A stretch of DNA of 35,477 nucleotides from Sterolibacterium sp. GTDB lineage: Bacteria > Pseudomonadota > Gammaproteobacteria > Burkholderiales > Rhodocyclaceae. The stretch lies in contig JAHFRE010000019.1 in assembly GCA_023258955.1 (NCBI GenBank), positions 1-35,477 on the forward strand. The letters run 5' to 3'. The translations under genes and the position numbers were made by a program. The notes beneath the pieces are model-generated. The model had not been told where the DNA came from, made no database searches, and worked only from the letters and a program-made list of their open reading frames with translations. Below are positions 23,780 to 33,593 of this stretch, in pieces (position 1 is the stretch's first letter; every line of letters starts with the position of its first letter).

Positions 23780-26700
23780 GAATCTTCTCCTTGAGCAATG
23801 GTTGCGAATTTCTTGCGGTAGGCGACGAAATACAGCAGCGGAATCACCACCAGGGTGAGCAGGGTGGACACCAGGATGCCGAAGATCAGCGAGATCGCCA
23901 GGCCGTTGAAGATCGGGTCGTCGAGGATGAACAGGGCGCCGAGCATCGCCGCCAATCCGGTCAGCGCGATCGGTTGGGCGCGGGTGATCGCCGAGCTGAC
24001 CACCGCCTCCTTGAAGTCCATGCCCGCCGCCAGCTGCAGGTTGATGAAGTCCACCAGCAGGATCGAATTGCGGACGATGATGCCCGCCAGGGCGATCATG
24101 CCGATCATGCTGGTGGCGGTGTATTGCGCACCGAGCAGGGCGTGGCCGGGCATCACGCCGATGATGGTCAGCGGGATCGGCGCCATGATGATCAGTGGCG
24201 TCAGGTAGGAGCCGAACTGGGCCACCACCAGCAGATAGATCAACACCAGGCCGACCGCGTAGGCCGCACCCATGTCGCGGAAGGTTTCGTAGGTGACCTG
24301 CCACTCGCCGTCCCACTTCACGCTGAAGCCGCGGTAGGGATCGGCCGGCTGGCGGATGAAGTACTCGTCGATCGCGCCGCCGCCGGGCGGGACGATCTTG
24401 GCGATCTCGCCGCGCATGGCGAACATGCCGTAGAGCGGGCTGTCCACCCGGCCGGCCATGTCGCCGACCACGTAGTTCACCGGCAGCAGATCCTTGTGAT
24501 AGAGCGGCTGCTGGCGCAGCGTGTCGCTGGCGTTGACCAGCTCCCGGAGCGGCACGACGCGGCCCTGGGCGTTCTTGACGCCAAGCGCCAGCAAGGCGTC
24601 GAGGTCGCCCTGTAGCGACGCCGGCAGGCGCAGCTCGGCGGCCGCCGGGTACTTGGTTTCATCGTGCAGATAGGTCACCGCCTCGCCGCTCAGGCCAGCG
24701 CGCAAGGTGGCGACGATGTCCGCCTGCGCTACGCCGGCGAGCGCGGCCTTGTGGCGATCGACCAGCAGCAGCTTGCGCGGGGCAGCGGCGATGCTGCTGT
24801 CGTCTACGTCGACCACGCCGGCTTGCGCGGCGAACACGGCGCGCACCGCCTTGGCCACCTTGCGCCGATCTTCGTCGCCGGGGCCGTAGATCTCAGCCAC
24901 GATCGGCGCCAGCACCGGCGGACCGGGCGGCACCTCGACCACCTTGACGTTGGCGCCGAAGCGCTCGCCGATGGCTTGCAGGGCAGGCCTGACGCGGGTA
25001 GCTATGGCGTGGCTCTTCTCGCTGCGCTGGTGCTTGTCGACCAGGTTCACCTGCAGATCGCCGACCTCGCCGCCCGAGCGAAGATAGTACTGGCGCAGCA
25101 GACCATTGAAATTGATCGGCGCGGCGGTGCCGGCGTAGGCCTGGTAGTCGGTGACCTCCGGTACCATCGCGATATAGGCGCCGAGTTCGCGCAGCACGGC
25201 AGCGGTCTGTTCCAGCGGCGTGCCGGCCGGCAGGTCCACCACCACCTGGAATTCCGACTTGTTGTCGAACGGCAGCATCTTCAGCTGCACCAGGCCCAGC
25301 GCCGGCAGCGCCAGCGAGACGACGATCAAGGTCGCAACGCCGAGGCCCAGCTTGCGCCGATTGGCGGCACCGCGGGCATCGTCGAGCAGCGGCTGGAACA
25401 GGCGGGCAAAAGCCGGCGCCAGCCGGCCGGCGATGCCCGCGCCGTGATCCGCTCCAGGCTTCAGCCACAGGCGCGCCAGCCACGGCGTGACGACGAAGGC
25501 GATGGCCAGCGACAGCAGCATGCCCATGCTGGCGTTGATCGGGATCGGGCTCATGTAGGGGCCCATCAGGCCGCTGACGAATGCCATCGGCAACAGCGCT
25601 GCGATCACGGTAAGGGTCGCCAGTATCGTCGGCCCGCCGACCTCGTCGACCGCGCCGGGGATGATCTCGGCCAGCGACCTGCCCGGGTGCAGCTTCTGGT
25701 GGCGATGGATGTTCTCCACCACCACGATCGCGTCGTCGACCAGGATGCCGATGGAAAAGATCAGCGCGAACAGGGACACCCGGTTGAGGGTGAAGCCCCA
25801 GGCCCAGGAGGCGAACAGGGTCACGGTCAGGGTCAGGATCACGGCGCTGCCGACGATGGCCGCCTCGCGCCGGCCCAATGCCAGGAACACCAGGGCGACC
25901 ACTGCCGCAGTGGCGAAGAGCAGCTTCTGGATCAGCTTCTTGGCCTTGTCGTTGGCGCTCTCGCCGTAGTTGCGCGTCTCGCTCACCTCGACGTTGGCCG
26001 GGATCACCGTGTTCTTCAACAGCGCCACGCGCTGCATCACCGCGTCGGCGACGTCGACCGCGTTCTGACCCGGCTTCTTGGTGATGGCCAGGGTGACGGC
26101 CGGATAATCGCCGCCCGCCTTGCCGGCGATCCCGTGCCAGACGTAGCGCTGGGCGGGCGGCGGACCGTCGCTGACCGCGGCAACATCCCTGAGGAACACG
26201 GGCTTGCCCGCCTTGACTCCGACCATCAGCTCGGCCACTGCGTTGGCGTCGGCAAGATAGGGTCCGGCTTCGATGGCCAGCGCACGATTGCCCGACAGCA
26301 GATCGCCGATCGGCGCACCGAGGTTGGCCGACTGCAAGGCCGAGCGTAGCTCGCCGACGGTGAGGCCGGTGGCGGCCAGCCGGGCGGGATCGAGTTCGAT
26401 ATTCACCGCCCGCCCCGGTCCGCCGATGCTGCTGACCTCGCGCGTTCCCTTGACCCGCTTCAGGTCGGCTTCGATGCTGTGCGCCACCCGTTCGAGGGCG
26501 TAGGGGCCAAGCGCCGGGTCCTTCGACCAGAGGGTCAGCGCGACGATCGGTACGTCGTCGATGCCCTTGGGTTTGATGATCGGCGCGAGCACGCCCAGCG
26601 CCGGCGGCAACCAGTCCGAATTGGAGTTGACCGTGTCGTAGAGCCTGACCAGCGCCTCCGTGCGCGGCACACCGACCTCGAACTGCACCGTGATGATCGC

Positions 26701-26979
26701 CAGTCCCGGCCGCGCCACCGACATGACGTGCTCGACGTTGGTGATCTGCGACAGCACCTGCTCGGCCGGCACCACGACCATCTGTTCGACATCCTTGGCC
26801 GAGGCCCCGGGAAAGGGAATCAGCACGTTCGCCATGGTGACGTTGATCTGCGGCTCCTCTTCGCGCGGCGTCACCAGCACCGCGAACAGGCCCAGCAGAA
26901 AGGCGACCAGGGCCAGCAACAAGGTGATGCGCGCGCTCTGGAAGTAGGCCGCGATGCGGCCGGATACGCCGAGTTTCAT
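23776..26979 (-). CDS. RND family efflux pump, inner-membrane transporter
   Basis: The 1067-aa protein has the complete RND layout. Helix 1 is followed by a large periplasmic loop (from PREEEPQINVTMANVLIPFP), six helices including the TM4 proton-relay acids in IGILVDDAIVVVENIHRH, a second periplasmic loop (LKMLPFDNKSEFQVVVDLP), and the last six helices with MIGMIALAGIIVRNSILLVD. It belongs with the AcrB-like but sequence-diverse bacterial clade, and lacks clear heavy-metal (CusA) methionine motifs by eye. It works with the upstream fusion protein (15-bp gap); no outer-membrane TolC gene is present here. GGGAG stands 6 bp before the ATG. Confidence 0.95.
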   Translation of the reverse strand: MKLGVSGRIAAYFQSARITLLLALVAFLLGLFAVLVTPREEEPQINVTMANVLIPFPGASAKDVEQMVVVPAEQVLSQITNVEHVMSVARPGLAIITVQFEVGVPRTEALVRLYDTVNSNSDWLPPALGVLAPIIKPKGIDDVPIVALTLWSKDPALGPYALERVAHSIEADLKRVKGTREVSSIGGPGRAVNIELDPARLAATGLTVGELRSALQSANLGAPIGDLLSGNRALAIEAGPYLADANAVAELMVGVKAGKPVFLRDVAAVSDGPPPAQRYVWHGIAGKAGGDYPAVTLAITKKPGQNAVDVADAVMQRVALLKNTVIPANVEVSETRNYGESANDKAKKLIQKLLFATAAVVALVFLALGRREAAIVGSAVILTLTVTLFASWAWGFTLNRVSLFALIFSIGILVDDAIVVVENIHRHQKLHPGRSLAEIIPGAVDEVGGPTILATLTVIAALLPMAFVSGLMGPYMSPIPINASMGMLLSLAIAFVVTPWLARLWLKPGADHGAGIAGRLAPAFARLFQPLLDDARGAANRRKLGLGVATLIVVSLALPALGLVQLKMLPFDNKSEFQVVVDLPAGTPLEQTAAVLRELGAYIAMVPEVTDYQAYAGTAAPINFNGLLRQYYLRSGGEVGDLQVNLVDKHQRSEKSHAIATRVRPALQAIGERFGANVKVVEVPPGPPVLAPIVAEIYGPGDEDRRKVAKAVRAVFAAQAGVVDVDDSSIAAAPRKLLLVDRHKAALAGVAQADIVATLRAGLSGEAVTYLHDETKYPAAAELRLPASLQGDLDALLALGVKNAQGRVVPLRELVNASDTLRQQPLYHKDLLPVNYVVGDMAGRVDSPLYGMFAMRGEIAKIVPPGGGAIDEYFIRQPADPYRGFSVKWDGEWQVTYETFRDMGAAYAVGLVLIYLLVVAQFGSYLTPLIIMAPIPLTIIGVMPGHALLGAQYTATSMIGMIALAGIIVRNSILLVDFINLQLAAGMDFKEAVVSSAITRAQPIALTGLAAMLGALFILDDPIFNGLAISLIFGILVSTLLTLVVIPLLYFVAYRKKFATIAQGEDS

Positions 26980-26994
26980 CCCGATCTCCCCCGC

Positions 26995-28032
26995 TCAGCG
27001 CACTTTGGCCGCGGCCAGCGGATCGAGCGCGACCCGTTCGCCGGCGGCGACACCCGCCAGCACTTCCACCTGCGCACCCACGGCTGCGCCGAGCCTGACC
27101 TGGCGCAGCAGTGGCCGGCCCTGCTCGTTCAAGACGTAGACGGCAGACAGTTCGCTGCGGCGGAAGGTGGCTGCCAGCGGCACGTAGAGCCGCTGGCTGT
27201 CGCCCTGGGCCAATGCGAATTGGGCACGGGCGAACATGCCGGGGGTGAGGCCGGAGAGCTTGGCCGGCAGGTCGAGGCGAACCGGCACGGTGTGGGTGCC
27301 GGCGTCGGCCACCGGCAACACCGTCACCCGGGTCGCGGTCTGCCAGCGGCTTGCCGCCGGCAGGCCGGGAAACTCGATCCGCACCGGCTGATTGGCGGCA
27401 AGGCCGGCCAGCAGTTCCTGCGGCAGGTTGACCACGACCCGCTGCCAGGCCGGATCATAGAGCGTCAGCAGGGGGCGGCCGGGCATCGCCATGTCGCCCT
27501 GGGTGACCGGCAGCTCGGCGACGAGACCGGCGTAGGGAGCGCTCAGGGTATAGAACCCGGACTGGGTCCGCGCCACACCGGTCTGCGCCAGCGACGAATG
27601 GCGTTGCGCCTGCGCGCTCTCGAACTGGGCAGCCGCGCGGTCGAGGGCGGCCTGGCTGATGTAGCGCTGCTCGAACAGCTGCTTTTGGCGGGCGAAGTCC
27701 CGCTTGGCCACATCGAGTTCGGCGCCGGCGGCGTCCGCCTGGGCGGCGCTGGCGGCGAGCGCCTGCTCGGCGGCGCGGGCGTCGATGCGGACGAGCAGTT
27801 GGCCTGGCTTCACCGCGTCGCCGGCCTTGACCGCGAGCTCGACGATGGCGCCTTGAACCTGGGCGGAGACGACGCTCTGGCGCAATGCCTCGACCACGCC
27901 TTCGGCGGCGTAGAGCGCTGGTTCGCCACCGCGGCGCACCGGCGCGCTGGCCAGCGCTGGCGCGGCGTTGTCCGCCTGGGCGACGCTGGCGGCAGCGGCC
28001 AGCAGCAACGCAACTAAGATGTTTCGAATCAT
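26995..28032 (-). CDS. RND efflux membrane fusion protein (periplasmic adaptor)
   Basis: The 345-aa protein has a signal peptide (MIRNILVALLLAAAASVAQA) and the adaptor layout. A barrel-sandwich half (VVSAQVQGAIVELAVKAGDA, then VKPGQLLVRIDAR) is followed by a coiled-coil hairpin (about residues 90-160, Ala/Gln/Glu-rich) and the second half with YTLSAPYAGLVAELPVTQGD. A beta-barrel and membrane-proximal domain complete it. It links the RND pump to an outer-membrane channel. First gene of the operon and divergent from an ArsR gene across a perfect dyad. ATG at 28032 gives the signal peptide directly; TTG at 28062 would add ten polar residues. Confidence 0.93.
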   Translation of the reverse strand: MIRNILVALLLAAAASVAQADNAAPALASAPVRRGGEPALYAAEGVVEALRQSVVSAQVQGAIVELAVKAGDAVKPGQLLVRIDARAAEQALAASAAQADAAGAELDVAKRDFARQKQLFEQRYISQAALDRAAAQFESAQAQRHSSLAQTGVARTQSGFYTLSAPYAGLVAELPVTQGDMAMPGRPLLTLYDPAWQRVVVNLPQELLAGLAANQPVRIEFPGLPAASRWQTATRVTVLPVADAGTHTVPVRLDLPAKLSGLTPGMFARAQFALAQGDSQRLYVPLAATFRRSELSAVYVLNEQGRPLLRQVRLGAAVGAQVEVLAGVAAGERVALDPLAAAKVR

Positions 28033-28089
28033 GGCTATGTCCGTCTCGTTCGAGCGAGTCAAAAGGCTTGTCGGCGCCCATTATTTCAT

Positions 28090-28111
28090 TATTTGCCTAA
28101 TTGCGCAAATA
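28090..28111. promoter_or_regulatory. ArsR-type operator between the efflux operon and arsR-like gene
   Basis: TATTTGC and GCAAATA form a perfect inverted repeat with an 8-bp spacer, inside an AT-rich patch in an otherwise GC-rich region. It lies 58 bp from the adaptor start and 76 bp from the regulator start, so one bound repressor could shut both promoters. Confidence 0.65.
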
Positions 28112-28186
28112 GCTGATAAGCTGGGCGCCAATCGCTGTTGCAATCGCTCACCGGAGCGGCGGCAGCAAACCATTGGAGACGTCGGC

Positions 28187-28579
28187 ATGGTTGCCACGAA
28201 GAAGTCTGTCAGTCCGCTGGCGGGGCTGTCCGAGCAGGCGTTGGCGCAGGTCGCCGAATATTTCCAGGCGTTGGCCGATCCGCTGCGCCTGCGCATCCTC
28301 AACACCCTGCGCAGCGGCGAACACAACGTCGGTGAGCTGACCGCGCTGTGCGGCTGTTCCACCGCCAACGTTTCGCGCCATCTCGCGGCGTTGGCCAAGC
28401 AGGGCATGGTCGCCCGTGAAAGCCGCGGCACCAGCGTCTATTACAGCATCGCCGACGCTTCCATCTACGCGCTGTGCGATCTGGTCTGCTGCAGCATCGC
28501 CCGCCAGTTCGAGCACCAGGCCAGCGTGCACAAATCGTTCAGCAAAGCCACCCGGAAGCGCGGCCGCAATCACCCCTGA
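28187..28579 (+). CDS. ArsR/SmtB-family repressor, cysteine-rich
   Basis: The 130-aa protein has an ArsR winged helix-turn-helix: YFQALADPLRLRILNTLRSG, then ELTALCGCSTANVSRHLAAL and the wing ESRGTSVYYSIAD. Five cysteines stand out: 55 and 57 at the recognition-helix start (CGC) and 97, 101 and 102 in the last helix (CDLVCC). Persulfide sensors of this family (SqrR, BigR) and thiol-based metal sensors use one cysteine in each of these regions, so a reactive sulfur or metal signal is plausible. GGAG lies 8 bp before the ATG. It diverges from the RND operon, which ends in a YgaP-like gene, in keeping with a sulfur-stress link. Confidence 0.9.
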   Translation: MVATKKSVSPLAGLSEQALAQVAEYFQALADPLRLRILNTLRSGEHNVGELTALCGCSTANVSRHLAALAKQGMVARESRGTSVYYSIADASIYALCDLVCCSIARQFEHQASVHKSFSKATRKRGRNHP

Positions 28580-28745
28580 TCCATCGGGCCACGCCGGCAG
28601 TGCTCTTCCCTTGGTTGCCTGGCCTTGGCTCAACCAACTACCCAGCCTAGGGTATTGCGGGCACCAGCTCGCGGCAATAGACTTTCGTGGGTAGCGATCG
28701 TCGTACCCATCAGCCGTTGGTAGCTAGCTATTCAAGCTTGGCAGC

Positions 28746-31556
28746 ATGCAGATATTGCGGACTTTGCGGGCGCATCTCGTCGCCCTCGTTCTGGCGACGC
28801 TGGTGCCGGCTGCGATCCTGCTGGCGTACACGATCTACGCAGGCAATCGCCATGCCGTCGCCGAAGCGAAGAGTTCGCTGCATACGCTGGTCCGCATCAC
28901 CGCCGCCAACACCAACCAATTTCTCGCTGCCAATCGTGAGTCGCTGCAGCTGTTCGCGCAGCGACCGCTGGTGCGCGCCCTTGACGGCGGGCATTGTGAT
29001 CCGGTGATCTACAGCTTCCGCGAGCTGTTCCCCCGCTTTGCCAATCTCACCACCATCACCCTCGACGGTACCGCCATCTGCTCGGCCGTACCGCAACCTG
29101 GGGGCAAGGCGGTCAACGTCGCCAAGACCGAATGGTTTCAGCGCGCGCTCTCCGAGCAACGCTTCCTCGCTGGCCATCCGTTCATCGGTCCCATCACCGG
29201 GCGCTGGGTGTCGGTGCTGGTAGCGCCGATTCGCGACCAGAAGCAGGGGCTCCAGGGCTTCGTTGGCTTGCCGCTTGACCTGAAGCTGTACGCACCGAGC
29301 GTCGAAGCTTCCACCTTTGCGCCGGGTCTGCGCATCGGTATCGTCGGCGAGGGCGGGCACCTGATCTGGCGCAACGAGGACCAAGAAAATCTGATCGGCA
29401 CCTACCTCGGCGACGTTCCTGTGGTGCAATCGGTGCTGGCGACCAAGGATGGAAACTTCGAAGGCACGGGTACCGACGGCATCCACCGCATATTCGCCGT
29501 GGCGCCGATATCCGAAGTCGGCTGGTACGCCTACGTCGGCACACCGTCGGCCACCTTGTACGCAAAGGCAGAGCAGGAGACGCGCTTGACGGCCGCCTAT
29601 GGCTTGCTCGGCCTGCTGGCCGCATTGCTGATGGCCCTCCTCCTGGCGCGACGCATCTCGCGTCCGGTCAGCGGCATCGCGCGGGCGGCGCGGGCGATCA
29701 AAGCCGGCGACAGGACCATCCGCGCCGGGCTCGACGGGCCGAGCGAAATTGTCGAAGTGGCTGCCGAATTCAACAGCATGGTCGACAGCTGGTGGGCATT
29801 GCTCGACCAGCGCAAGCGCGCCGAAGCCGAACTCAAGCTGCACCACGAACAGTTGGAGAAGCTGGTCGACGATCGCACCGCCGCCTTGTCGGTGGCCAAG
29901 GCGCAAGCCGAAGCGGCCAACGAAGCCAAGACCGTCTTCCTCGCCAACATGAGCCACGAAATTCGCACCCCGATGAACGCCGTTCTGGGCCTCACCTATC
30001 TCCTGCGCAACGGCGCCACCGCGGAACAGATCGACCGCCTGGAGAAGATCGACAGCGCCGGACGCCACCTGCTGTCGATCATCAACGACATCCTCGACCT
30101 GGCCAAGATCGAATCCGGCAAGCTGCAGCCGGAGCAGCACGATTTTCCTCTCGGGGCCGTGCTCGACCATGTGCGTTCGATGATATCCGCTGAGGCGCAG
30201 CGCAAGGGGCTGCGCGTCGATGTCGATGGCGGCGATGTTCCGCTGTGGTTGAGCGGCGACCCGACCCGACTGCGCCAGGCCTTGCTCAACTACGCCAGCA
30301 ACGCCGTCAAGTTCACCGACCAGGGCGCCATCAGCCTGCGCGCAACCATGTTGCAAGACCGCGGCGACGAGATGCTGGTGCGGTTCGAGGTGCAGGACAG
30401 CGGCGTCGGGATCACCCCAGAAAAGCTCGACGGGCTGTTTCACGCCTTCGAGCAAGCCGACCCATCGACCACGCGACGCTACGGCGGCACCGGCCTCGGT
30501 CTGGTCATCACCCGGCGCCTGGCCAAGCTGTTGGGAGGGGATGTCGGCGTGTCGAGCACAGCGGGTGTCGGCAGCACCTTCTGGTTTACCGCGAAGCTGC
30601 GCCGCGGTCATGGCGTCGTGCCCGCCGCGGCCGCACTGCCGCAGGGAAACCCCGAGACGGAATTGCGCTCGCGCCGCTGCGGCGCGCGCCTGCTGCTGGC
30701 AGAAGACAATGCCATCAACCGCGAGGTGGCGCTGGAACTGCTCCATGGCGTCGGCCTGGCGGTGGACACGGCGGTCGATGGCCTGCAGGCCTTGGACAAG
30801 GCGCGACACAACAACTACGACCTGATTCTGATGGATATGCAGATGCCGAACATGGACGGGCTGGAAGCGACACGGGCGATCCGCGCCCTACCGAGCCAAC
30901 AGCGGGTGCCCATTCTGGCCATGACCGCCAACGCCTTCGACGAAGATCGCCAGGCTTGCGCTGCAGCGGGCATGGACGACTTTGTGGCGAAGCCGGTCGA
31001 ACCGGCCACGCTCTACGGCGCTTTGCTGAAATGGCTGCCGCCGCCGGCTGGCGATCGCCGCCGGGAGCCAAGCGCAGGCCTCGCGGCGACCCCGGCCGCG
31101 ACCGTAGATCGTGGGTCGGAGCGGTTGAACGATGGAATCTTGGCGGAGCTCGCCTGTGTCCCGGGCCTCAATGTGAAGAGCGGGCTGGCGATGCTGCGCG
31201 GAAATGCCGTGAAATATGTGGAGTTGCTGCGGCGGTTCAGCGCGTCGCACCGCGACGACGCGTCGCGCTTGGACGCGCTGCTGCTCGAACATGACGCAGC
31301 GAGCGCCAGGCTGCTGGCCCACACTTTGAAGGGTGCGGCGGCGACGCTGGGGGCGGAGCGTATCGCCGCTGCGGCTACGCACCTGGAGGCGATCCTGCGA
31401 ACCGGCGAAGATGCGGTCGGCGCCACGATCCGTCCAGAGCTGGATGCCATCGGCCGAGAACTCTCGGTGCTCGCTGCCATCGTGCAGCCGGCGGTGGACC
31501 TACTCCAAGACCAGCCGCCGCTCAAGGAGCCCGCGCGGTCAGCGGCCAGTCGATGA
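28746..31556 (+). CDS. Hybrid sensor histidine kinase (CACHE-HAMP-HisKA-HATPase-REC-Hpt)
   Basis: The 936-aa protein has membrane helices at about 10-31 and 284-302 enclosing a periplasmic double-CACHE-like sensor, then HAMP (303-355) and a coiled coil. HisKA follows with His404 in [11 protein letters not shown], then HATPase (N box [12 protein letters not shown] boxes DSGVGI and GGTGLGL), a receiver with Asp697 in [11 protein letters not shown], and an Hpt domain with His859 in [12 protein letters not shown]. It can run a full His-Asp-His relay internally, with the final output protein not encoded beside it. CACHE sensors bind small extracellular ligands, so it may sense a metabolite. It has a weak ribosome site and stands alone. 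Confidence 0.95.
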   Translation: MQILRTLRAHLVALVLATLVPAAILLAYTIYAGNRHAVAEAKSSLHTLVRITAANTNQFLAANRESLQLFAQRPLVRALDGGHCDPVIYSFRELFPRFANLTTITLDGTAICSAVPQPGGKAVNVAKTEWFQRALSEQRFLAGHPFIGPITGRWVSVLVAPIRDQKQGLQGFVGLPLDLKLYAPSVEASTFAPGLRIGIVGEGGHLIWRNEDQENLIGTYLGDVPVVQSVLATKDGNFEGTGTDGIHRIFAVAPISEVGWYAYVGTPSATLYAKAEQETRLTAAYGLLGLLAALLMALLLARRISRPVSGIARAARAIKAGDRTIRAGLDGPSEIVEVAAEFNSMVDSWWALLDQRKRAEAELKLHHEQLEKLVDDRTAALSVAKAQAEAANEAKTVFLANMSHEIRTPMNAVLGLTYLLRNGATAEQIDRLEKIDSAGRHLLSIINDILDLAKIESGKLQPEQHDFPLGAVLDHVRSMISAEAQRKGLRVDVDGGDVPLWLSGDPTRLRQALLNYASNAVKFTDQGAISLRATMLQDRGDEMLVRFEVQDSGVGITPEKLDGLFHAFEQADPSTTRRYGGTGLGLVITRRLAKLLGGDVGVSSTAGVGSTFWFTAKLRRGHGVVPAAAALPQGNPETELRSRRCGARLLLAEDNAINREVALELLHGVGLAVDTAVDGLQALDKARHNNYDLILMDMQMPNMDGLEATRAIRALPSQQRVPILAMTANAFDEDRQACAAAGMDDFVAKPVEPATLYGALLKWLPPPAGDRRREPSAGLAATPAATVDRGSERLNDGILAELACVPGLNVKSGLAMLRGNAVKYVELLRRFSASHRDDASRLDALLLEHDAASARLLAHTLKGAAATLGAERIAAAATHLEAILRTGEDAVGATIRPELDAIGRELSVLAAIVQPAVDLLQDQPPLKEPARSAASR

Positions 31557-31623
31557 ATAGGGAGAGGAATGGGTTTCGCTGCAGGGCGCTCGATGTCGGC
31601 ACGGCCAAGGTCTGCCGCCCCGG

Positions 31624-31935
31624 CTATCGGCTCACGGCGTACGCCTGGCACTCTTCGCACACCTCCCATGGCGGACAGTCGCAAACACGTGGCTGTTCGA
31701 CGAAGGCGCTGCCGACGATGGTGACTGCCGCCGCTTGCGGCGTCTGCGCCGCAGCGCTACGCGGCGGCGCTGCAGCGCCAGGCGACACCCCGGGCTGGGT
31801 CGGCAGCCACCTTGCGAAGGGCGCCAGTTCCGCCGCATTGTCCACGTACCAAAGCTTCCGGGCGGGGTCCCACCGCGCACCGAGTCGTTTCGCATCGTCC
31901 TTCTCCGCGAAGGGAACCCGTAGATTTGTTCTCAT
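31624..31935 (-). CDS. DUF5710 domain protein
   Basis: The 103-aa protein begins with the DUF5710 pattern NLRVPFAEKDDAKRLGARWD followed by KLWYV, a short motif found alone or in DNA-primase-like and plasmid or phage proteins, of unknown function. A Pro/Ala-rich linker follows. The C-terminus has four cysteines (CDCPPWEVCEEC) that could bind a metal. ATG at 31935 gives the domain start; GAGGAC just before it is a close-set ribosome site. It is on the opposite strand from its neighbours. Confidence 0.78.
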   Translation of the reverse strand: MRTNLRVPFAEKDDAKRLGARWDPARKLWYVDNAAELAPFARWLPTQPGVSPGAAAPPRSAAAQTPQAAAVTIVGSAFVEQPRVCDCPPWEVCEECQAYAVSR

Positions 31936-32080
31936 GTCCTCAGCAAAAAAGCATCCCCGTTCGATTCTCACCGTCGCCGCCAACCTCGCCAGCGCCCGCT
32001 GCCTGCCTGGGCCAGCGCCCCGCTCGCGACGATATTGCGCTATGCTTGGCCTCCGCCCTAGCGCCTAGCATCCGGCCGGC

Positions 32081-32497
32081 ATGACAGCGTCCAGCCTCGA
32101 TTTTGTGGTCGACTTCGCCGATTGCGACCCGGCGCGCATCGTCTTCTATCCGCGCTATTTCACCTGGTTCGATCGCGCCACGGAAAGGCTGTTTCGCGAG
32201 CACGGCATGCCCTGGCCAGAACTGTGGGCACAGTATAGATTGGCGGGCTTTCCCATTGTCGACGCGACGGCGAAGTTTCTCGGCCCGTCGCGCTTCGGCG
32301 ACAAGATTACCATCGAGAGCCGGATCGGCGAATGGCGCAACAAGCTGTTCCTGGTCCAGCACCGAATCATCAACGCCGGACGCGTGGTGGTCGAAGGGCA
32401 TGAATTGCGCGTTTGGGCCCTGCGCGATCCTGCCGATCCGGAAGGCATGAAGGCCGGCCCGGTGCCGGAGGAGATTCGCGCACGTTTCGAGCAATGA
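32081..32497 (+). CDS. Hot-dog acyl-CoA thioesterase, 4-hydroxybenzoyl-CoA thioesterase type
   Basis: The 138-aa protein matches the Pseudomonas-type 4-hydroxybenzoyl-CoA thioesterase. The signature DCDPARIVFYPRYFTWFD is almost the canonical DCDPAGIVxYP containing the catalytic Asp, with Gly replaced by Arg. The later strand VVVEGHELRVWAL fits the hot-dog fold. It would hydrolyse an acyl- or aroyl-CoA. It could serve the aromatic-CoA locus 22 kb away, which has no thioesterase, but its direct neighbours are redox genes. The peroxiredoxin gene follows by 12 bp, suggesting one operon. Confidence 0.88.
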   Translation: MTASSLDFVVDFADCDPARIVFYPRYFTWFDRATERLFREHGMPWPELWAQYRLAGFPIVDATAKFLGPSRFGDKITIESRIGEWRNKLFLVQHRIINAGRVVVEGHELRVWALRDPADPEGMKAGPVPEEIRARFEQ

Positions 32498-32509
32498 GAG
32501 GAGAACGCG

Positions 32510-33196
32510 ATGGAAAACGTTTGGACCACCAGCCTGCCGCGAATCAACGAGCCGGCGCCTGACTTTGCGGTCAGGACCACCCAGGGCCCGCGCAAGCTGC
32601 AGGATTATTGCGGCAAGTGGCTGATCCTGTTTTCCCATCCAGCCGACTTCACCCCCGTATGCACCTCGGAGATCGTCGCCTTCGCGCGCGCCCACGACCG
32701 CTTCAAGGCGCTCGGTTGCGAGCTCCTCGGCTTGTCGATCGACAGCAACTTTGCGCACCTGGCCTGGATCCGCAACATCCGCGACAACTTTGGGGTGGAG
32801 GTGCCGTTCCCGATCATCGAGGATACCGCGCAGCGGGTTGCCCACGACTACGGCATGATCCAGTCCGGCGCCAGCGACACCTCGACGGTGCGGGCGACCT
32901 TCTTCATCGATCCCGAGTCCAAGGTGCGGGCGATGGTGTACTACCCGATGAGCAACGGCCGCTCGGTCGAGGAGTTCCTGCGGGTGCTGGAAGCGATGCA
33001 GACCGCCGACCGTCACGGCGTTGCCACACCAGAGGGTTGGCGTCCCGGCGACAGGGTGGTGGTGCTGCCGCCGACGACCATCGCCGATGCCGATGCGCGG
33101 GTGAAAGCCGGCTACGAATACGTCGATTGGTATTTTTCCAAGACCGAACTGCCGCAAGGCCGCGCCCGCCAGCCCCGCGCCGCGAAGAAGCGCTAG
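32510..33196 (+). CDS. Peroxiredoxin, 1-Cys (Prx6) type
   Basis: The 228-aa protein has the peroxidatic motif PADFTPVCTSE with Thr48 and Cys51, and Arg in STVRATFFIDP. It has no resolving cysteine in the C-terminal region, and its long C-terminus (DRVVVLPPT, then YEYVDWYFSKTELP) places it in the Prx6/1-Cys group. It reduces hydrogen or organic peroxides with an external thiol. AGAGGAG precedes the ATG. It lies between the thioesterase (12-bp gap) and a cytochrome c gene (54-bp gap). Confidence 0.94.
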   Translation: MENVWTTSLPRINEPAPDFAVRTTQGPRKLQDYCGKWLILFSHPADFTPVCTSEIVAFARAHDRFKALGCELLGLSIDSNFAHLAWIRNIRDNFGVEVPFPIIEDTAQRVAHDYGMIQSGASDTSTVRATFFIDPESKVRAMVYYPMSNGRSVEEFLRVLEAMQTADRHGVATPEGWRPGDRVVVLPPTTIADADARVKAGYEYVDWYFSKTELPQGRARQPRAAKKR

Positions 33197-33250
33197 CTCG
33201 TTTGCGGCAGCGACGGGAACCAGGACCCAGCCTGAGTTGGAGCAGAAAAG

Positions 33251-33544
33251 ATGGCGCACAGAGTGATTTCAGCGCGGGCAATTGCCCTGCTCGCATGCAC
33301 CCTATACGGATCCAGCGCCGTTGCCCAAGCCGGCCGCGGCGAGCTGCTGTACAAGACCTACTGCGATGCCTGCCACAGCGAGCAAGTGCATTGGCGCGAG
33401 CACAGGCTTGCGCCGGACTGGACCGGCCTGGTCGCAGAAGTCCAGCGCTGGCAGGGTAATGCGGCGCTGCGATGGGACATGAACGATGTCGAATCGGTCG
33501 CAATCTACCTCAACCAGCTCTACTATCATTATCCGCCGCCATAG
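33251..33544 (+). CDS. Small periplasmic c-type cytochrome
   Basis: The 97-aa precursor has a signal peptide (about 1-26, ending SSAVAQA) and one heme c site, CDACH (Cys38, Cys41, His42). Met77 in RWDMNDVESVAIYLN is the likely distal ligand, at the position used in small class I cytochromes. The mature form would be only about 70 residues. GGAG lies 8 bp before the ATG. It could be an electron shuttle; the operon partners suggest a role in redox stress, which is inference. Confidence 0.9.
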   Translation: MAHRVISARAIALLACTLYGSSAVAQAGRGELLYKTYCDACHSEQVHWREHRLAPDWTGLVAEVQRWQGNAALRWDMNDVESVAIYLNQLYYHYPPP

Positions 33545-33593
33545 CGCCGATCCAGGCACGATTGGGCGCGGCAGTCCGGTCGAGCCGCAAATT

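Noticed and set aside
24664-28017. Two long plus-strand frames opposite the RND pump and adaptor
   Set aside because: Antisense shadows; the minus-strand proteins are complete and recognisable.
28728-30809. 693-codon minus-strand frame opposite the hybrid kinase
   Set aside because: Antisense shadow of an intact kinase gene.
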